64,000 bases of DNA. Origin: Rhynochetos jubatus. Taxonomy: Eukaryota > Chordata > Aves > Eurypygiformes > Rhynochetidae. Below the pieces are notes generated by a model, which had not been told where the DNA came from, ran no database searches, and saw nothing but the letters and a program-made list of their open reading frames with translations. The DNA lies in NCBI GenBank assembly GCA_027574665.1, contig CM050654.1, positions 37,157,722 through 37,221,721 of the forward strand. Direction: 5' to 3'. Position numbers and translations under genes: made by a program. Shown in pieces: positions 35,541-48,279 of the stretch (positions are counted from its first letter, which is position 1; each line of letters opens with the position of its first letter).

Positions 35541-35753
35541 GATAGGCCTATTTTCAGTTTATTAGCCCTTTGCTTTCTCTCTTACCTTTGTGTTTCTGCA
35601 TTATTGTGTACAAAACACAATTGGTTTGCTCAGGATATCAGAAATGCCTGATTTGAATTTTTGGTAGGGTTTGAGTCTTATTTTCATTTGAACCAGCTCA
35701 TCCAGCACTTAAAAATAACCTCAATAACAATGTTAATGAGCTATTTAATTTAA
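35541..35753. other. Non-coding spacer
   Basis: AT-rich sequence with the homeodomain-like run 'atttaatttaattagataat' just before the exon-like segment. No gene signal of its own. Confidence 0.4.
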
Positions 35754-35899
35754 TTAGATAATCCGTTACTCAAAATTGCACAAATCCAGCAGAAGCAGGG
35801 GAATTATTTCCCAACTGGCATCAGCTTTTTCCAGGTCTTGGAGGATGCACAAAATGCTGCGAACCACTATTCCTCCTGGCGTTACCGACAGATCATGTG
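35754..35899 (+). other. Exon-like segment (candidate internal exon 35835-35896)
   Basis: A 48-codon open frame runs from just after a TAA (35751-35753) to a TGA at 35898-35900. Inside it, a 62-bp piece is framed by an acceptor-like 'agctttttccag' (ending 35834) and a strong donor 'at/gtgagt' (35897 on). It reads VLEDAQ... to ...YRQI and keeps three CpGs ('tgcgaa', 'ggcgtt', 'accgac') in CpG-poor surroundings. I do not recognise the peptide. It could be a small coding or UTR exon, a conserved non-coding element, or chance. Flanking exons were not found, and the length (62, not a multiple of 3) would need a matching phase. Confidence 0.25.
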
Positions 35900-38199
35900 A
35901 GTTTCTGACCAATTAAACAAGGTGATCTATACTATTTATTCATGCTCTTACAATGATGATCTGCTGGATCATATGCAGAAATTTTACTGATTTCAGTGGA
36001 GTTTCCCTGAGTTTCATCAGTTACTTTTTCTTGTGCTTTTCTTAAGCTCAAAGTAATCAGAAGGGTGTGTATTTGTATATATCACAAGATTAAAAAAAAA
36101 AGTTTACATTGTAAAGCATATTAAAACAATAGCTAAAAATAACATGTCTTTCAATGACTGCAAAAGTTATTCTGCTCTTTGGGAAGCCCTTGACTTCTCT
36201 AAAGATGCTGATGGTTCCAAAGGACAACTAGTCAAATGTAAATCTCCTCTGAAGGGTTCACTTCTTTTTGAGGCTGCTAAGACTTCAAGATTTGAGCCCA
36301 CATCTTTCTTACTGCAAATGGAAAATGCATTTTTAAGGCATGGCATTGGAGATGTCCTACAGCTGGATTTGAAAAATAACTCCTGCAAGTCATCCTCTGT
36401 TTCTTTTTTGAAGCTATTCATGTAGAACTATGCAAATTATTTTAAATAGACCTCAAGCTAACGCCACTGTTTTAAACGTGTAACAACACCATGAAAGGTG
36501 TGAGCATGCTGTTTAATTTATTTTCAGCAGAAGATCAGTGTTTCTCATATTTGCTGCTTTTTTTTTTTTTTTTAAAGAAAAATTGAATCCATGAGAGAGC
36601 AGCAGACCTAGAATTCTGTTCAAGGATCCATGTCCCCCTCCTGTGTGGGGAGCACTGGGAGGATGAGGAACACACTAATAATATTTTTCTACCGTAACCA
36701 CTTCCATTTTCTTCTCCAGACGCTTTGTTTTCTGCGCTAATATTCTAGTTCTCTCGACATAATGAATGAGCTTAGGGACTTGCAGGAGTTTCAGTACCAT
36801 TTGTTTTTTATCCTAAAGGAAAATACAAACCCCTCTGCCAGATAGGACTCTGCATAAAAATAAGTGCTTTCTGTAATACCGAAGTTGAAGGTGACCTATG
36901 GTAATAACTGATACAAACTTTTTTTAAGCTGAAAGCATTCCTCCCTAGGTTTTATTTGTTCTAGCTAACGTTTCCACTCATGGTTTAGGCACTGCATGGT
37001 ATTTGAAGCACACGGCATTTAAACTGTAGTATATAATTGGTCTTAATAGACTCTTTTATCTACCAAGTATTGTTTATGGATTTACTTGGTGAAAAAATGA
37101 AATTGAATTTGGATAAATATAGATTTGGCTTTTAAAATTTGAGAATATAAGCAAGTATTTTTCCAAATCAAAAGCTGCTAAAATGTTTGGTTTGATCAAA
37201 AAAGATGTTTGTTTCCAGCTTATTAAAGAAAAGCACAGTAAAGGAACTATTAAAGAAATAATTTAAAATAAGAACAGAAGCAAGAGATTTTAATTAAAAG
37301 GTAACAAGTGTGCCTGTTTCTCCTTTTTCTAGTATGTTTTCTTCTATTAATTCCATATTAGCTATCACCAATATTCTTTTATTTTTTAAAAATTTTGGTG
37401 TATATTTGTTTGCTTGGCTGTACCTCTCTATGAGAAAGAACATTTATTTTAATATTAATCTGTGCTATTGATCAATATTTATGCTATTAGCCAAGCAGTT
37501 GTTATACACTTTTCTATAAATTGCTCTTTTGCATTTCCAGTTTATTGAGAAAGTAAGGTTTTTCCTTTATTTCTTCAGTAATACAAGTCAGTCCTCACAA
37601 CTGAAAAATTTTGGGGAGTTGATAACAATTGGGGCTCAAAGAAGTGATTTTAATGCTCTGATATTAATGTTCCAAGCAAAGACAAGAAAGGATGATATTA
37701 TCCTCTTTTCTGTCTGGAGATGTCATGGTTGGACTAGGGGCTGGCTGGTCCCTTGAATTGGAATTTTCCCTTAATTTCCACAAAGGCAGGAGTGAGGCCC
37801 ATAGATGCACAAAGCTCTTAACAAACTAATTAATATTCACAAAAGTGAGCCAGGAATTGGAAAGATGAACTAATGAGAAATGATTAAGAGTTAAATATGC
37901 ATGGCATGGCTTAACAACTGTTAAAGCAAAGGACACATTAGTTGCCTGCAAATACAGAATGTAAATAGAAGGGACAGAGAAATTAGTGAGGTTGATTCTG
38001 GAACTAATGAAATAATATGCAGTAAAGTTGTCTTTTTGCTTATTAAACTTTCCCTTAATCTCAAACACAAGAGGAAATGCTGGAAAGAAAAATGAAAAGG
38101 AAGTTTCAGGATAATAGGATAAAATTGGAAAAAAAAAACCAACCTCAAACCCAAAACAACAAAACATCAAGGCCTTGGCCAAAACATCAGATTTCAATG
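35900..38199. other. AT-rich non-coding DNA
   Basis: Contains a T16 run (36558-36573), an A11 run (38130-38140) and very AT-rich sequence at 37000-37520. Frames at 36144-36425, 37529-37756 and 37826-38212 (minus) have no recognisable domain. The minus frame at 37826 is hydrophobic because of AT-rich composition. Confidence 0.5.
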
Positions 38200-39245
38200 A
38201 CACTTTCCACATCTGAAATAATTAAAAAATGCAAGAAGGGGGACCTAGGGAGTTACAGGGCTGTCAGCCTCATGCCAGTGTCTGAGGAATCATGGAGCAA
38301 GCCTCCATGGCTTTGAGTGTCCAGACACATAAAGGACAAGGCATTCATGGTAACAGCCAGCACTGGTTTGCAAAGGGCAATTCATGCTTGGCAGATGTGA
38401 CTGCCATCCTGATGGGAGGAATCCATCTGTGAGCTGGGTGGCAGCCACGAGTGCCATTTGGCTCAGTATTAACACCAAGGCCAACCTCACCAAATCCGAA
38501 TAGCCAAACTGAGGCAGCAGGGTCTAGGAAGGGTGTACCTCAGAGGGATCTTGAGAGACTGGCCAATGGAAACCTCACAGAGCCCAGTGAAGGCCAATCT
38601 CAAATCCAGCACCTGGGATGCACTGAGCCTGTATCATGGCTGAGGCTGGGGATTCGTTCCCAAGGGAGCAGCTGAGAAGTACCTGAGGTGCTGTTGGCCA
38701 ATACGTTGACACCAGTGCTAGCCAGTGAGCCAACAGTGTGTTTTCTAGCACTGCAGGCTGGGCTGCATTAGCAGGACTGCAGGAAGCAGAAGGGAGGAGG
38801 TGATTCCTTCCTGGGGATGGTGCTGGGGGAGCTGCATCCACAATACTATGTCTAGTTTCAGGAGATGTACACAAAAAAAGAGTTTTCTGTGGAGGGCTGC
38901 CAAGATGGACAGGAGCACCACCTCACCTGTGAGGAGAGACTGGCACTGTCTTTGCCTAGCCTGGAGAAGTGTGGACCAAACCTAATAGCAATCTTCCCCA
39001 GCTCTTCTCAGAGTGGCATGGATGAAGGATGAGAGGTGAAAGTCTTATGTTGGAACAAAGGAGATCCAGATTGGACATACAGAAAAATATTGGGATGGTG
39101 AACATGGTTAAACACTGGAGCAGGAGCCCAGAGAGGCTGTGGAGTTTTTCCACAGTCACCTGGACATGTTTCTGGGCACCCTGACCTCACTGGGAAGTTG
39201 GCCTCCCTCTAGCAGGAGGCTGAATTGGGTGACCGCCAGCCTTAG
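38200..39245 (+). mobile_element. Degraded CR1 LINE (RT region to 3' UTR)
   Basis: An old CR1 copy. Near 38244 'gacctagggagttacagggc' and 'tgtcagcctcatgccagtg' correspond to the GNYR.VSLM.V reverse-transcriptase motif. 'cagcactggtttgcaaaggg' and 'caattcatgcttggca' (38358-38394) match the QH.FTKGKSCL-like motif. Later 'actatgtctagtttcaggag' (38846-38865) is the EYC.Q-like block, and 'gcccagagaggctgtggagt' (39127-39146) is the C-terminal PREAV block. The end ('ctctagcaggaggctgaatt', then 'gggtgaccgccagcc') matches the CR1 3' UTR without the octamer tail. At about 1 kb it is shorter than the intact interval, so it holds deletions as well as many stops. Open frames inside it are remnants or shadows. 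Confidence 0.85.
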
Positions 39246-42200
39246 TTTGTGTGTGAATTTAGGATTTGACCTGAGTATCTGATTACAGCTGGGCCTCTGC
39301 TGCATGAGGGTGGTGTTCAGAGAGGCAGGGAAGGAGAGAACAAGACAATGAATTAGTTGTGTATAAGGAGGATTTCTGAGTGGAGTTGAGAAGCAGCTTG
39401 TGGTCAAAGATTGCACATATCACTGTCAAACCCCAGTGTGGCCCAACAGAGTTTTTGGGGACTCCATGGAAAGCTTGCAGCTACCCCTATGAGGAATCCA
39501 GGGCTCTGTCTCGGCATGGCAGGGCCATATGACTGCATCCCACCTTGTGATCAGAAACCATTTATGAGAGATTTTGTGTTGGTAATTGTTTCCTATGTTG
39601 TTTAAACCAGATTTAAAATGCAAGTCTATTGCAAGAGGGGTTTTTTTTTTTTATATTTATTGTTCTAATTTAGTTGACAAATTGATGCTACTATAAAGCC
39701 AATGTTCTGTTAAATCTAGTTTGCTTGAAACAATACTTTACAGGTGAAACACTAGAATAATTGAAGTGTGCATGCCTATTATGCTGTTTAAAATGATTCA
39801 GCTGCCTTTGCATGCATTCAGCGAGATTTACTTTAATACCCAGTGCCATACAGTAGAGCATTTCAGAACAATCTGCATATTTAAAATGCTGTAATTCTGT
39901 TTGGCAAGTCAACTAAACAAAGAACGGGCTAACAGAACGACAGTGTTCATGCTTTCAAAGCCCTGATGCCTGTAAAACACAGCTCTGGACCTAAGTTTGT
40001 TGGTAGGGTGGTGGGGTGATAGCCCGGCTGTGGACTGGAGATGCTGGCAAGGTCCAGAGGTGCAAGGTGAGCCCTGAATTTTGATTCCTGAAAGCATTTA
40101 GAAAATATACTTATTTAGAAGTATACTTAAAATCCTGTTTTGGATTTGCTGATATAATAGATCTGTCATCTCTGTATTTTATTTTAAAAGTGCACTTTAC
40201 ACCCCAAGTAACTTCACTTGTGAAGATGTGAAGGAAACAGGATGAAAGTCGGAAGATTTAAGTCTAGCTATAGATTGAATATTGGTGATTTATATCGGCA
40301 GTGGTGATTTCTGTGCTTAGAAGATCAAGAGTTCTTCTAAATCTGTGTCTTACTCTAACAATATTGGGTCAGAAAGCATCAAACTTATCGAGGATTAAAA
40401 AAAAAAACCCACAACTTGCTTTTCTTACAAGAAATAGTATTATTGCAAAGTTGAAGTATGGGAAAAACCCATTATTGCCTCCAAGGTGGTATGCCATCTT
40501 AATAAGACTTATCTTCAAGACAAGAAAAAATGTACTTTTCAAATCCCACATGCATTATAAACCACCACTCACAAAACCTTTGTTCTAAAGTGCTGGCAAT
40601 TTTACCTGGGGCAGACATTTTACTGCACTTAAAAGGTCTCCACAGGATACTACTAAATAGAAGGTGAACCGTAAAAACCTATGGATACAATGAAATTTAA
40701 AGTTTTTTGTTTTTCCAAGTTCTTGTTGGTTTTAGTCTTTTTAAAAAATGTAACTTCCATCCTGCTATTATAAAACTAGTTTATAATTAATATAATATGG
40801 AGAGAAATGGTTTGTGAAAAGAATAAATTCATGTTTTGTCTTTTCCCCAAGAAATATCATTAGAAAACATAACACTGTGAGAATTAAAGCAAATAGACAT
40901 TTGAAGTAAACTAACAACATAACCAGCAATCTCTTTGGGTCACGAGCCAGAAAAGGCCATCTGGCATTCCCAGTGATAACATGAACAAGAGCTGCCACCT
41001 TTTATGGCATATTGATAAGGTCTGGTAACCGCTGGATTGCTCCACCTGAATGCGAAATTGCAGACATAGTGCGTTACGCTGAATCAGAAGCGGTAGTTAA
41101 TGCAACAGAAGAATAACATTACCCGATACAGGGCCTTTCCTGTTGTTCTGCTTTGCTCCAAAGACCTGGAAATAGAAATTCTGCAACTGAAGTGCTTATT
41201 TGAGATAAACCAAAGAATTAAGGCACTGTTTATGCAAAAATAGGTTCAATTCCTGACATGTATGTCTGACTGTCAGGCCTGGACTGCAAACTATACCTCC
41301 ACTGCAGTGTGGTGATGGTGGTTCGTCATGAGCATCTCCGTAGGTTTAAAGCGTGAGAGAGGCTGTGCATGAGTGTGTTTTCATTGCACCTGTAAGAAAT
41401 ACAGCCTGGGAAGAGTTTGCAAGCTGTACCCTACACCTCCAGCAACCTGGATTTTAAATGGTACAAAGCTTGAGAGATCTTTTGTGAGCATGTGGACAGT
41501 TGCAGATAATGAATGGAAAATGAGTGTTTATGATTGGGTTCTTCTTTAACAGAGTTTACAAACTCACATTAGGATGACACAAATTTTTGCCTGCATTATA
41601 CAGGTAATTGGCAAATGCCAAACCTTTTCTTTGTGAAGGCAAGATCTAACTCTGAATTACAATCTCACAATTGACATTGCATTGGTCACTCTTAAAAACT
41701 TCAGAAATATCTATATAACTTTGTTGTGGTTGAGAGCTTACAGTGTGGTAACTGGGAGAGTTAAGTTTAATAACAGTTAAAAAAGATGGTGCCAGCAAGG
41801 TTCCCTCTTCTTCCTTACCAGTCATTTTGCTGGCATGCATTTGATTGCCTCTCAGCCTTTTATACCTAGGAGCAGAGGTTATAATAATGGCTTTAAATGT
41901 GTAATCTTGTGCAATAAAACCCCTGCCATTAATGCAAGGTTAAGTACCTGATTTTTAAACCTCTGAAGGTCAGGAAAGTAAGGAGATAAAATTACCAGTG
42001 CTACGTAGCTTGGAAGTTTAATGTATTACATAGAGTTTACAATGCACACTATGGTGGAAGAACATCTGTCCCAGCAGTACTAAAAACATGTTTATAATGA
42101 CTTAAGTGGTTCTATGACTGATCAATAAGCAGAGAAATCAATACTGAGCTGAGGCAAGACCACGCTGCGTGGAATCAGCGGTTCCTTGAGGCCAGGCAAT

Positions 42201-44476
42201 TGTCAATCCTTTTCCCTTTTCACTTGCCTTCCCAGGAGTGTGAGTTATAAGACTCCACTGCAAAATGGAATATATAGCTGGGCACTGGCTCAGTTATCTA
42301 GGCAGAGAAGAAAAAAGCCTTTTTGATTGATTAATCAGTTTTTAGCTTCAAGCTTTGTTTTCTGGTGGGATTTCTTGTACCATCCTGGGCAAAAGTCTGA
42401 AATAGCAACGGGAGAATGCTTGCACAATACATCCAGCTCTTTTTGGAAGGTGACAGCCTGTCTTATCCAGTGTTTTTACAGAATCGGTAAAAAGAGCAGG
42501 AAGAAAATAGTTTTGTTTTTCACTTTTTATTTTCCTCCCTGTTTCTTTGGACACTTAAGTTCAGTTCGATTCTAAAGAATTCTGTGAATTCTTCAGCCTC
42601 AGAATCCTCCCTGACAATTTAGCCATATTGAATTTATTTATTTTTTTTAACTTGATCTTCATAAGCATCATGATTCCTTCCTTATATTCTTTTTATGCTA
42701 CGTGTTCTGTCTATAATCAGCTGTGAAACATTCTGTTGTAATGCCGTACAAAAGTTTTGCAAAATTTTTATAGTTACTTTGCTGTGAGTCCTGCTACAGC
42801 ACTATTTAAAAACAGAGAACTAGGTGAAAATCTCTCAAAGGATTCACTGTAATGGTTTTAGTTGGCTTTTAATTAAGCTTTCTTCTTCCTCCCTTCGGGC
42901 TCAGTCTCCTCTGAGGCTTGGTGCACGCTGTGGAAATATTCACCAAAATTCACATCCGCTCACTGAAAACTGCAGCAAGGTCCAACTCACAGCCAATCTT
43001 CCAGGAACTCAGGGCTTAGCTATGATGGGAGCCAGAATTTAGCCTCAGTCAGACCTGAATTTTAGTTCTTTTGAGCTAATATTCCTAAAAAAAGCATGGA
43101 TAATGATGTGCTAATTTGATGTGTGTGAGTTGGATGTGAGCTTTTGAGGAAGTTCACCCAAGGACTCATCAGAGGAGGGAAGCTGCAATTATATAGAAAT
43201 AGTTTCATGTCTCTTGGGTGATCTTTCCAACTGCTGCTTTTCCTTGGTTTTCCCTTCTTTCCTCCCAATCCTGACACCACCAGAACCAACTCATCCTTAC
43301 CCATTTCGTTGCTCAGCCTCTTCCCTTCCCTTTCTACACCTCTGGTTTTTCTGTGTCTGCCTCCTTCATCCTTATCACTGCAAATAATAGGGAGAAGGGC
43401 TGAAGCAATAAGAAGGACCTTTTATTTCCTGGGTTCTTCCTGCACTCATATTCATGCCGGAGCTTTTGTTTGCTAGTTACCTCATGGCAGCTCACTTAAT
43501 GGTAAACAATAATTTGGACAATCTCAAAAAATTTATTCCAGGCTACAGATGTTAGTTGTTTTGCTGGAAAACTGTCACAAATAGCAGGGAAGAGAAGAGT
43601 TGCCAGGCTGGATTATCACGTGCCAAGAATAAATTTTCACTCTTAGAAAAACTCAAATTCAGATCATAGTCAAGGTTCCGCTCCGCATGTGGTCTGAAGA
43701 CAAAAGGTTTCACAGGTGTTTCATTCCTTTGGCATGATGCGACACTGAGACATGGATGATTCAAGTATTGTGATGGTGAAGAATGCGTAAGGAAGCAGGG
43801 AAATACTGGAAGGCAGATGTCATAACTGGCCTGGTTCACTGCTAATCCTTACATGCGTGTGATGCTTCTGGAGGTACTGTTGCAGTAGGTTACGGTGGGA
43901 CATGCCTAAAAGACTTGTCCATTAATCCTTTTCATGAGGTTATCCTCTCAAAGGAAAGATTTTCAAAACAGGGAAAGATCTTTAAACATCTTAATAATGG
44001 AGGTTATTGAAGTATAGAACATTTTAATGTCTTTGCTGAAGGTCTATGTTAAATTTGTGGCAGATTTAGCATTAAAATTGATGTTTTGTCTTCCCTAGTC
44101 CTAAACTCAGTCTCATGCAGTCCTAACATAGTCTTTCTCAGTCAGCCCTGTAGAAACAGGAGATTGGCAGGGTCTTCCAACATGGTATGTACTGTTAATT
44201 CATTCCTACAATGTGTTGTGCTCCCTCCTATGGTTTATGAGACCCCGCCATGTATGACATGGAGGAAATCTGAATGGGTACTAATCTTACAGGAGGGCAA
44301 CTTATATGTAAATAGACTGACCACTTTCCATCCCTTGGTGCAGGCAAGATGTTTTCAGAAGATTACTACTGCATAAAAATCCCTTTATAGAAGGTCAGGT
44401 AGAAGAATGCATCACACTTAAAAGAGTATTTCCCAAGAGGTAGCTTCCTTCAGCTGAGCCTTGAGACTGATCTCTC
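39246..44476. other. Unique AT-rich non-coding DNA
   Basis: Five kilobases with no recognised gene or element. Noted inside: a T12 run (39640-39651), CpG-containing DNA at 41000-41130 ('ggtaaccgctggattgctcc', 'atagtgcgttacgctgaatc') and a TATA-like 'tggaatatatagctgggcac' (42267-42286) without other promoter features. All frames are short, overlapping and motif-free. Confidence 0.5.
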
Positions 44477-44500
44477 AAAAATAAATAAATAAATATATAT
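44477..44500. repeat. (AAAT)n / (TA)n microsatellite
   Basis: 'aaaataaataaataaatata' followed by TAT; a short tetranucleotide repeat of about four units passing into TA. Confidence 0.8.
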
Positions 44501-46799
44501 TCAGCTACATGGAATATTACTTGGCTTGTTGCATAAGAAGGCTGAAAAGATGTTATGAGTAAAGTCACTGAAGGCAGTAAGAAGGAAATTAATATAATCG
44601 CTGGAAAGATATGACAGTTTATGGAAAATCCATTTATAACCTGAAGGGGCTTGTTCATAATTGTTATTGCTTTCCCTAGAATGGTGGGAGAATGTGTCAT
44701 AACCCACATTATTTTAAAGTGCAGTAGCTATAGTGTATTTTCGTAGTCTGTTTATCTTTTAGAATGCCTTAGATTTCATAATAAAATTAAACAACCTTAG
44801 TAAAGTTTAGTTACATTTGTTTACTTATTTGAGGTCAGAAGACTCATATTAAAATCAGAGAGGTGGGGATAAATAGCTATGCATCTTATAGCTGTGGTGT
44901 ATATTAATAACAGCGATACTAGCAGAATTCAAAATGCTTTTAACACGTTTTTGCCCGTATTGCTTGTCATAAGCCTGTAACCGTGTTTAACGTGTGTCTG
45001 TTCTGTATGTTAAACAAATACCTTCAGAACGGAGCGATATAGATTTAAGTCCTGTGTGATAATAGACAGAGTTTCAGAAAAAGAGAAATTGAACATTATG
45101 CAATTTATTGGAGCTTTATGAAGTTGCAGACTTCAATTTGCTACAAACCAGTGGAGCTAAACCAATGTTCGCAAAGATGACAAATTTTAGAGAAATAAAC
45201 CTATGGATTTCACACACTGCCCCCCCCCCCCCGCTTCTTGCTGTCTTAGAGGTTAAAACTCTGTAATACTTGTGCTAACAGTAAGCTGTATTACATGGAC
45301 TTCGCAGTATTTCAGACTATTATTGCATTATACTGTTTTATTTTAGTGTTGATCCTAGATGCCAACTTCCAGGTGAAGAAGTTCTGAAGGAGCAGTGAAT
45401 TTTACACCTCAGTGGTATCTTATTTTTCTGTTAATAGGTTGTATTAGACATAAAATCACATTAAGGTAAAATGAACTCTGTGTTTATTGATAACCCTTCA
45501 GCTCAGGTAGAAAGCAAGTGTGCTAATCACTTTAAGTTAAAAGATGATAATATATCTTTGTACACGTCGTCTAAAGTAGAATGCGAAATACCATAACTGC
45601 GTCTCATTCAATTGAAACAAAATAAAATTATGAGAACCCCCACCCCCCCAGTAATGCTTTTTGGTAGGCCACCACCTGAAATACCAGACATTTAGACAGC
45701 TCTGCTTAACATTAAATTCTTGCTTTCAAACTTGAAAGCAGTGTTTTGTTACATATCACCTTTGCATTTATTAATGATAAAAATTGTAATATAGGTTGTA
45801 AAACCTAGAGTAAATGATTTAGAAATAATAATAAGAGCAAGTGTTTTAATGTGAATATAATCAGTAAATTGAACAATTATTCATTATTGTGACATGCAAG
45901 TCGTGAGATGAATACAGAATGTTATTCTACCACATGAACAGTGACAATAGTATTTACCTTTAATATAATCTTTTACTTTTAAAATAATGCGGTTTTTCAA
46001 CTACTAGAAAATAATCAGGTTTTAAGTAGCATAGCTCTAGAAATTAAATTCAATAACTTTTCTATCTCTCTCTAACTGTTTTTCTTCACATAACACAAGG
46101 GATGAAGTTCAGTTAATGAAAATTATGTAAGATGCCACCTCACTTTTAAAGTTTTTTCTTGCTTGTAAAATTCACTTTTTTAAAAGGAAAAAACTTCTGT
46201 CAAGTATCCCAACTAATTAGAAAACTATACTTGTGATATAATGTGATAGAAAGTAGTCAAGACAGCAGAAAGTCCCTAAGGGACATTAAAGGGTAACAAG
46301 CCCTGTTTGTGTGAAGCAGACAGCTGCATGTAAAATTCAAAATGAGCAGATAATACTTTTTTAAACTCTGTTCTGATCGTCATGATTCCACACTTTATTT
46401 ATATATATTTTAAGTAAAGCCTGCAAACACTGAAGTTTGTAATGTTCCTCACCTCTTCCTTATTTACTACTTTATCTCCACCTCACTCTCACCCTCTAGT
46501 ATCTCCAGCAGAGGTTATTTCCACAATCTTTTCTCATCTTGCAGGCAGTTAGTACCATTTTTTAGCTAGCAGAATTTAATCAGGGAAGGTGTCTGAGTGA
46601 GGAAGTCTGCTCTGTGCTCAGAGGTAGGAAATGCCAGATTTATGGCAGACTGTGCAGCCTGACTCTGCCCTGTTCCTATGTCCATACGGACTCTGGCTTT
46701 GTCTGACACTGACGTAGAAACTTTTGGTACATAAATGGCCTGTTTTTAGGAGAAAAACAAGCTGTCAGCATCATCTTGGTAGAAGTTGTACAGACTATG
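44501..46799. other. AT-rich non-coding DNA, partly enhancer-like
   Basis: Contains poly-C tracts C13 (45220-45232) and CCCCCACCCCCCC (45637-45649). The part 45760-46050 is extremely AT-rich and dense in ATTA/TTAAT and SOX/POU-like words ('ctttgcatttattaatgata', 'gaacaattattcattattgt'). No coding frame of any size occurs there. No repeat family recognised. Confidence 0.45.
45220..45232. repeat. Poly-C tract (13)
   Basis: Thirteen consecutive C after 'cacacactg'. One of three C-rich tracts in the window, all with C on the plus strand. Confidence 0.9.
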
Positions 46800-47330
46800 G
46801 CACTTGCAGTCCTGATTTTCCTGTCACCCTTGAAGAAGGGGTGATATTACCTGACAGCCCCATGGTGTCGGTGCCCACGACGGGCAGGAAGGGCTTCTGG
46901 GACCTGCTGCCCACAGGACTCTTCCCTGGCATTCACAGCGGCTTTGCGGACAAGGCTTTGGCCAGTCTGGACAAGCCTGGGACACAATAACCCTTGTCCG
47001 GTTATTCCATCTAGGAGGAGTGGTCTGAGCAGTGCTCTTGCATGATGCTATAGGCCACCTTGCATCCCACGTGTTGGAAGGCACAGTTTACCTTTCCAGC
47101 TCCTGCAGCTCTATCCAGGGAGCTTGAGGGCTGCCAGAATTTTGGGGAACTGAAGGCAAACCTACAGACATTTCTGCTGCTGGAAGCCCCATCCCGGCAG
47201 CCAAGGGTCCATGGGGCGCAGCGAGGCATTTCTCCGCCTGCTCCCCCTCAGTGTGCCAGACACTTCCAATTAGACCTCCTGCAGACTCTCATTGGCACAA
47301 ACTGGAGTTTCCATGGAAAATAATGTCCTA
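46800..47330. other. Locally GC-rich block without a recognised gene
   Basis: Base composition rises sharply compared with the flanks. About a dozen CpGs lie between 46860 and 47240 ('ggtgcccacgacgggcagga', 'atggggcgcagcgaggcatt'), fewer than a true CpG island would have. Overlapping plus (46724-46990, 47060-47323) and minus (46824-47229) frames exist because stops are rare in GC-rich DNA; none shows a known domain. It could be a relic of a processed or transposed sequence, or a weak promoter-like region. Confidence 0.3.
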
Positions 47331-48279
47331 CAGCTAAATTAAGTTGTGCCGCAATGACTTTATGAACCTGTTACTGAATGCTCCCTGCCTGTTTCTGTTC
47401 CCTCAGTATGCTTTCTGTTGTATGGAAACACCAACAAAACGGGCTGCTTTGCTCCAAATAAGGCTTGACAGTTTTAAAAATGTTGGTGTTGGGTAGGATA
47501 GCAAAAAATTCCCAATGCAGTTCATCAACATCTGGGTTTTGTGCGAACATTTCTGTCCACGGCGCTTGCTACGTGTGAAAATGAGACTACTCAGTCTCTT
47601 CATAAATATCCAATGAGCTGTAATGTCATCAGTCTTCCTAAAAATAAAATATTAAACACTGTAAATGGTATTTGACCTCTATTACGGTGTCTGGAGGATT
47701 AAGATTGCTCTGATTTCAAGCGGCATGCTGTCCCACACGCCCCAAGCCCGTGTGGCGTGTTTGCGGTCTGAGCCTGCTGCAGAGAAGCCGGGAAAGAGGG
47801 CAGCCCTGGAGACCTCTGCCCTTCCTCCAGCACGCCCCGTCAGTGGCGTAAGCACAGTGCTTTCCTGTGCTTTCAGTTGCAGTTTAGTAATTTATGTTGG
47901 AAATAGAGAAAATGAGCTACTGTGACATCTCCAGACGTTATCAACAATATGGTATCAAACTGCATTCCGGCAGCTTCGCTTTCAGCTTCTCAGAGATAAT
48001 GTTTTTGTAAGACTACTTTAAAAATCTATACTTGCAGTTCCCTTCTGAGTGCTGATAACATATGTTTTAAAACAAAGATGAATTTGCCATGGAGAACTGC
48101 CATATTTTTCTTTAACAGCCAATAAATAATGTTTTGTGTTGCTGAATGAGTGAAGCTGAACCAGTGCCTTAAGTTATTTGAGAACACAGGATTATAATGG
48201 ACTTATGTGTCTGTTCTCATTTCTATCAGAATATCCATCATATTTCCATTTTGAAATCAAAGATAAGGAGCGAAGAATA
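47331..48279. other. Non-coding DNA with a second small GC-rich patch
   Basis: The part 47720-47860 is GC-rich with several CpGs ('cccgtgtggcgtgtttgcgg', 47748-47767). The remainder is AT-rich and unique. The plus frame 47665-47925 has no domain I know. Confidence 0.4.

Noticed and set aside
42260..42300. TATA-like 'aatatatagctgggcac'
   Set aside because: No initiator context, CpG enrichment or downstream exon; TATA-like words are expected often in such AT-rich DNA.
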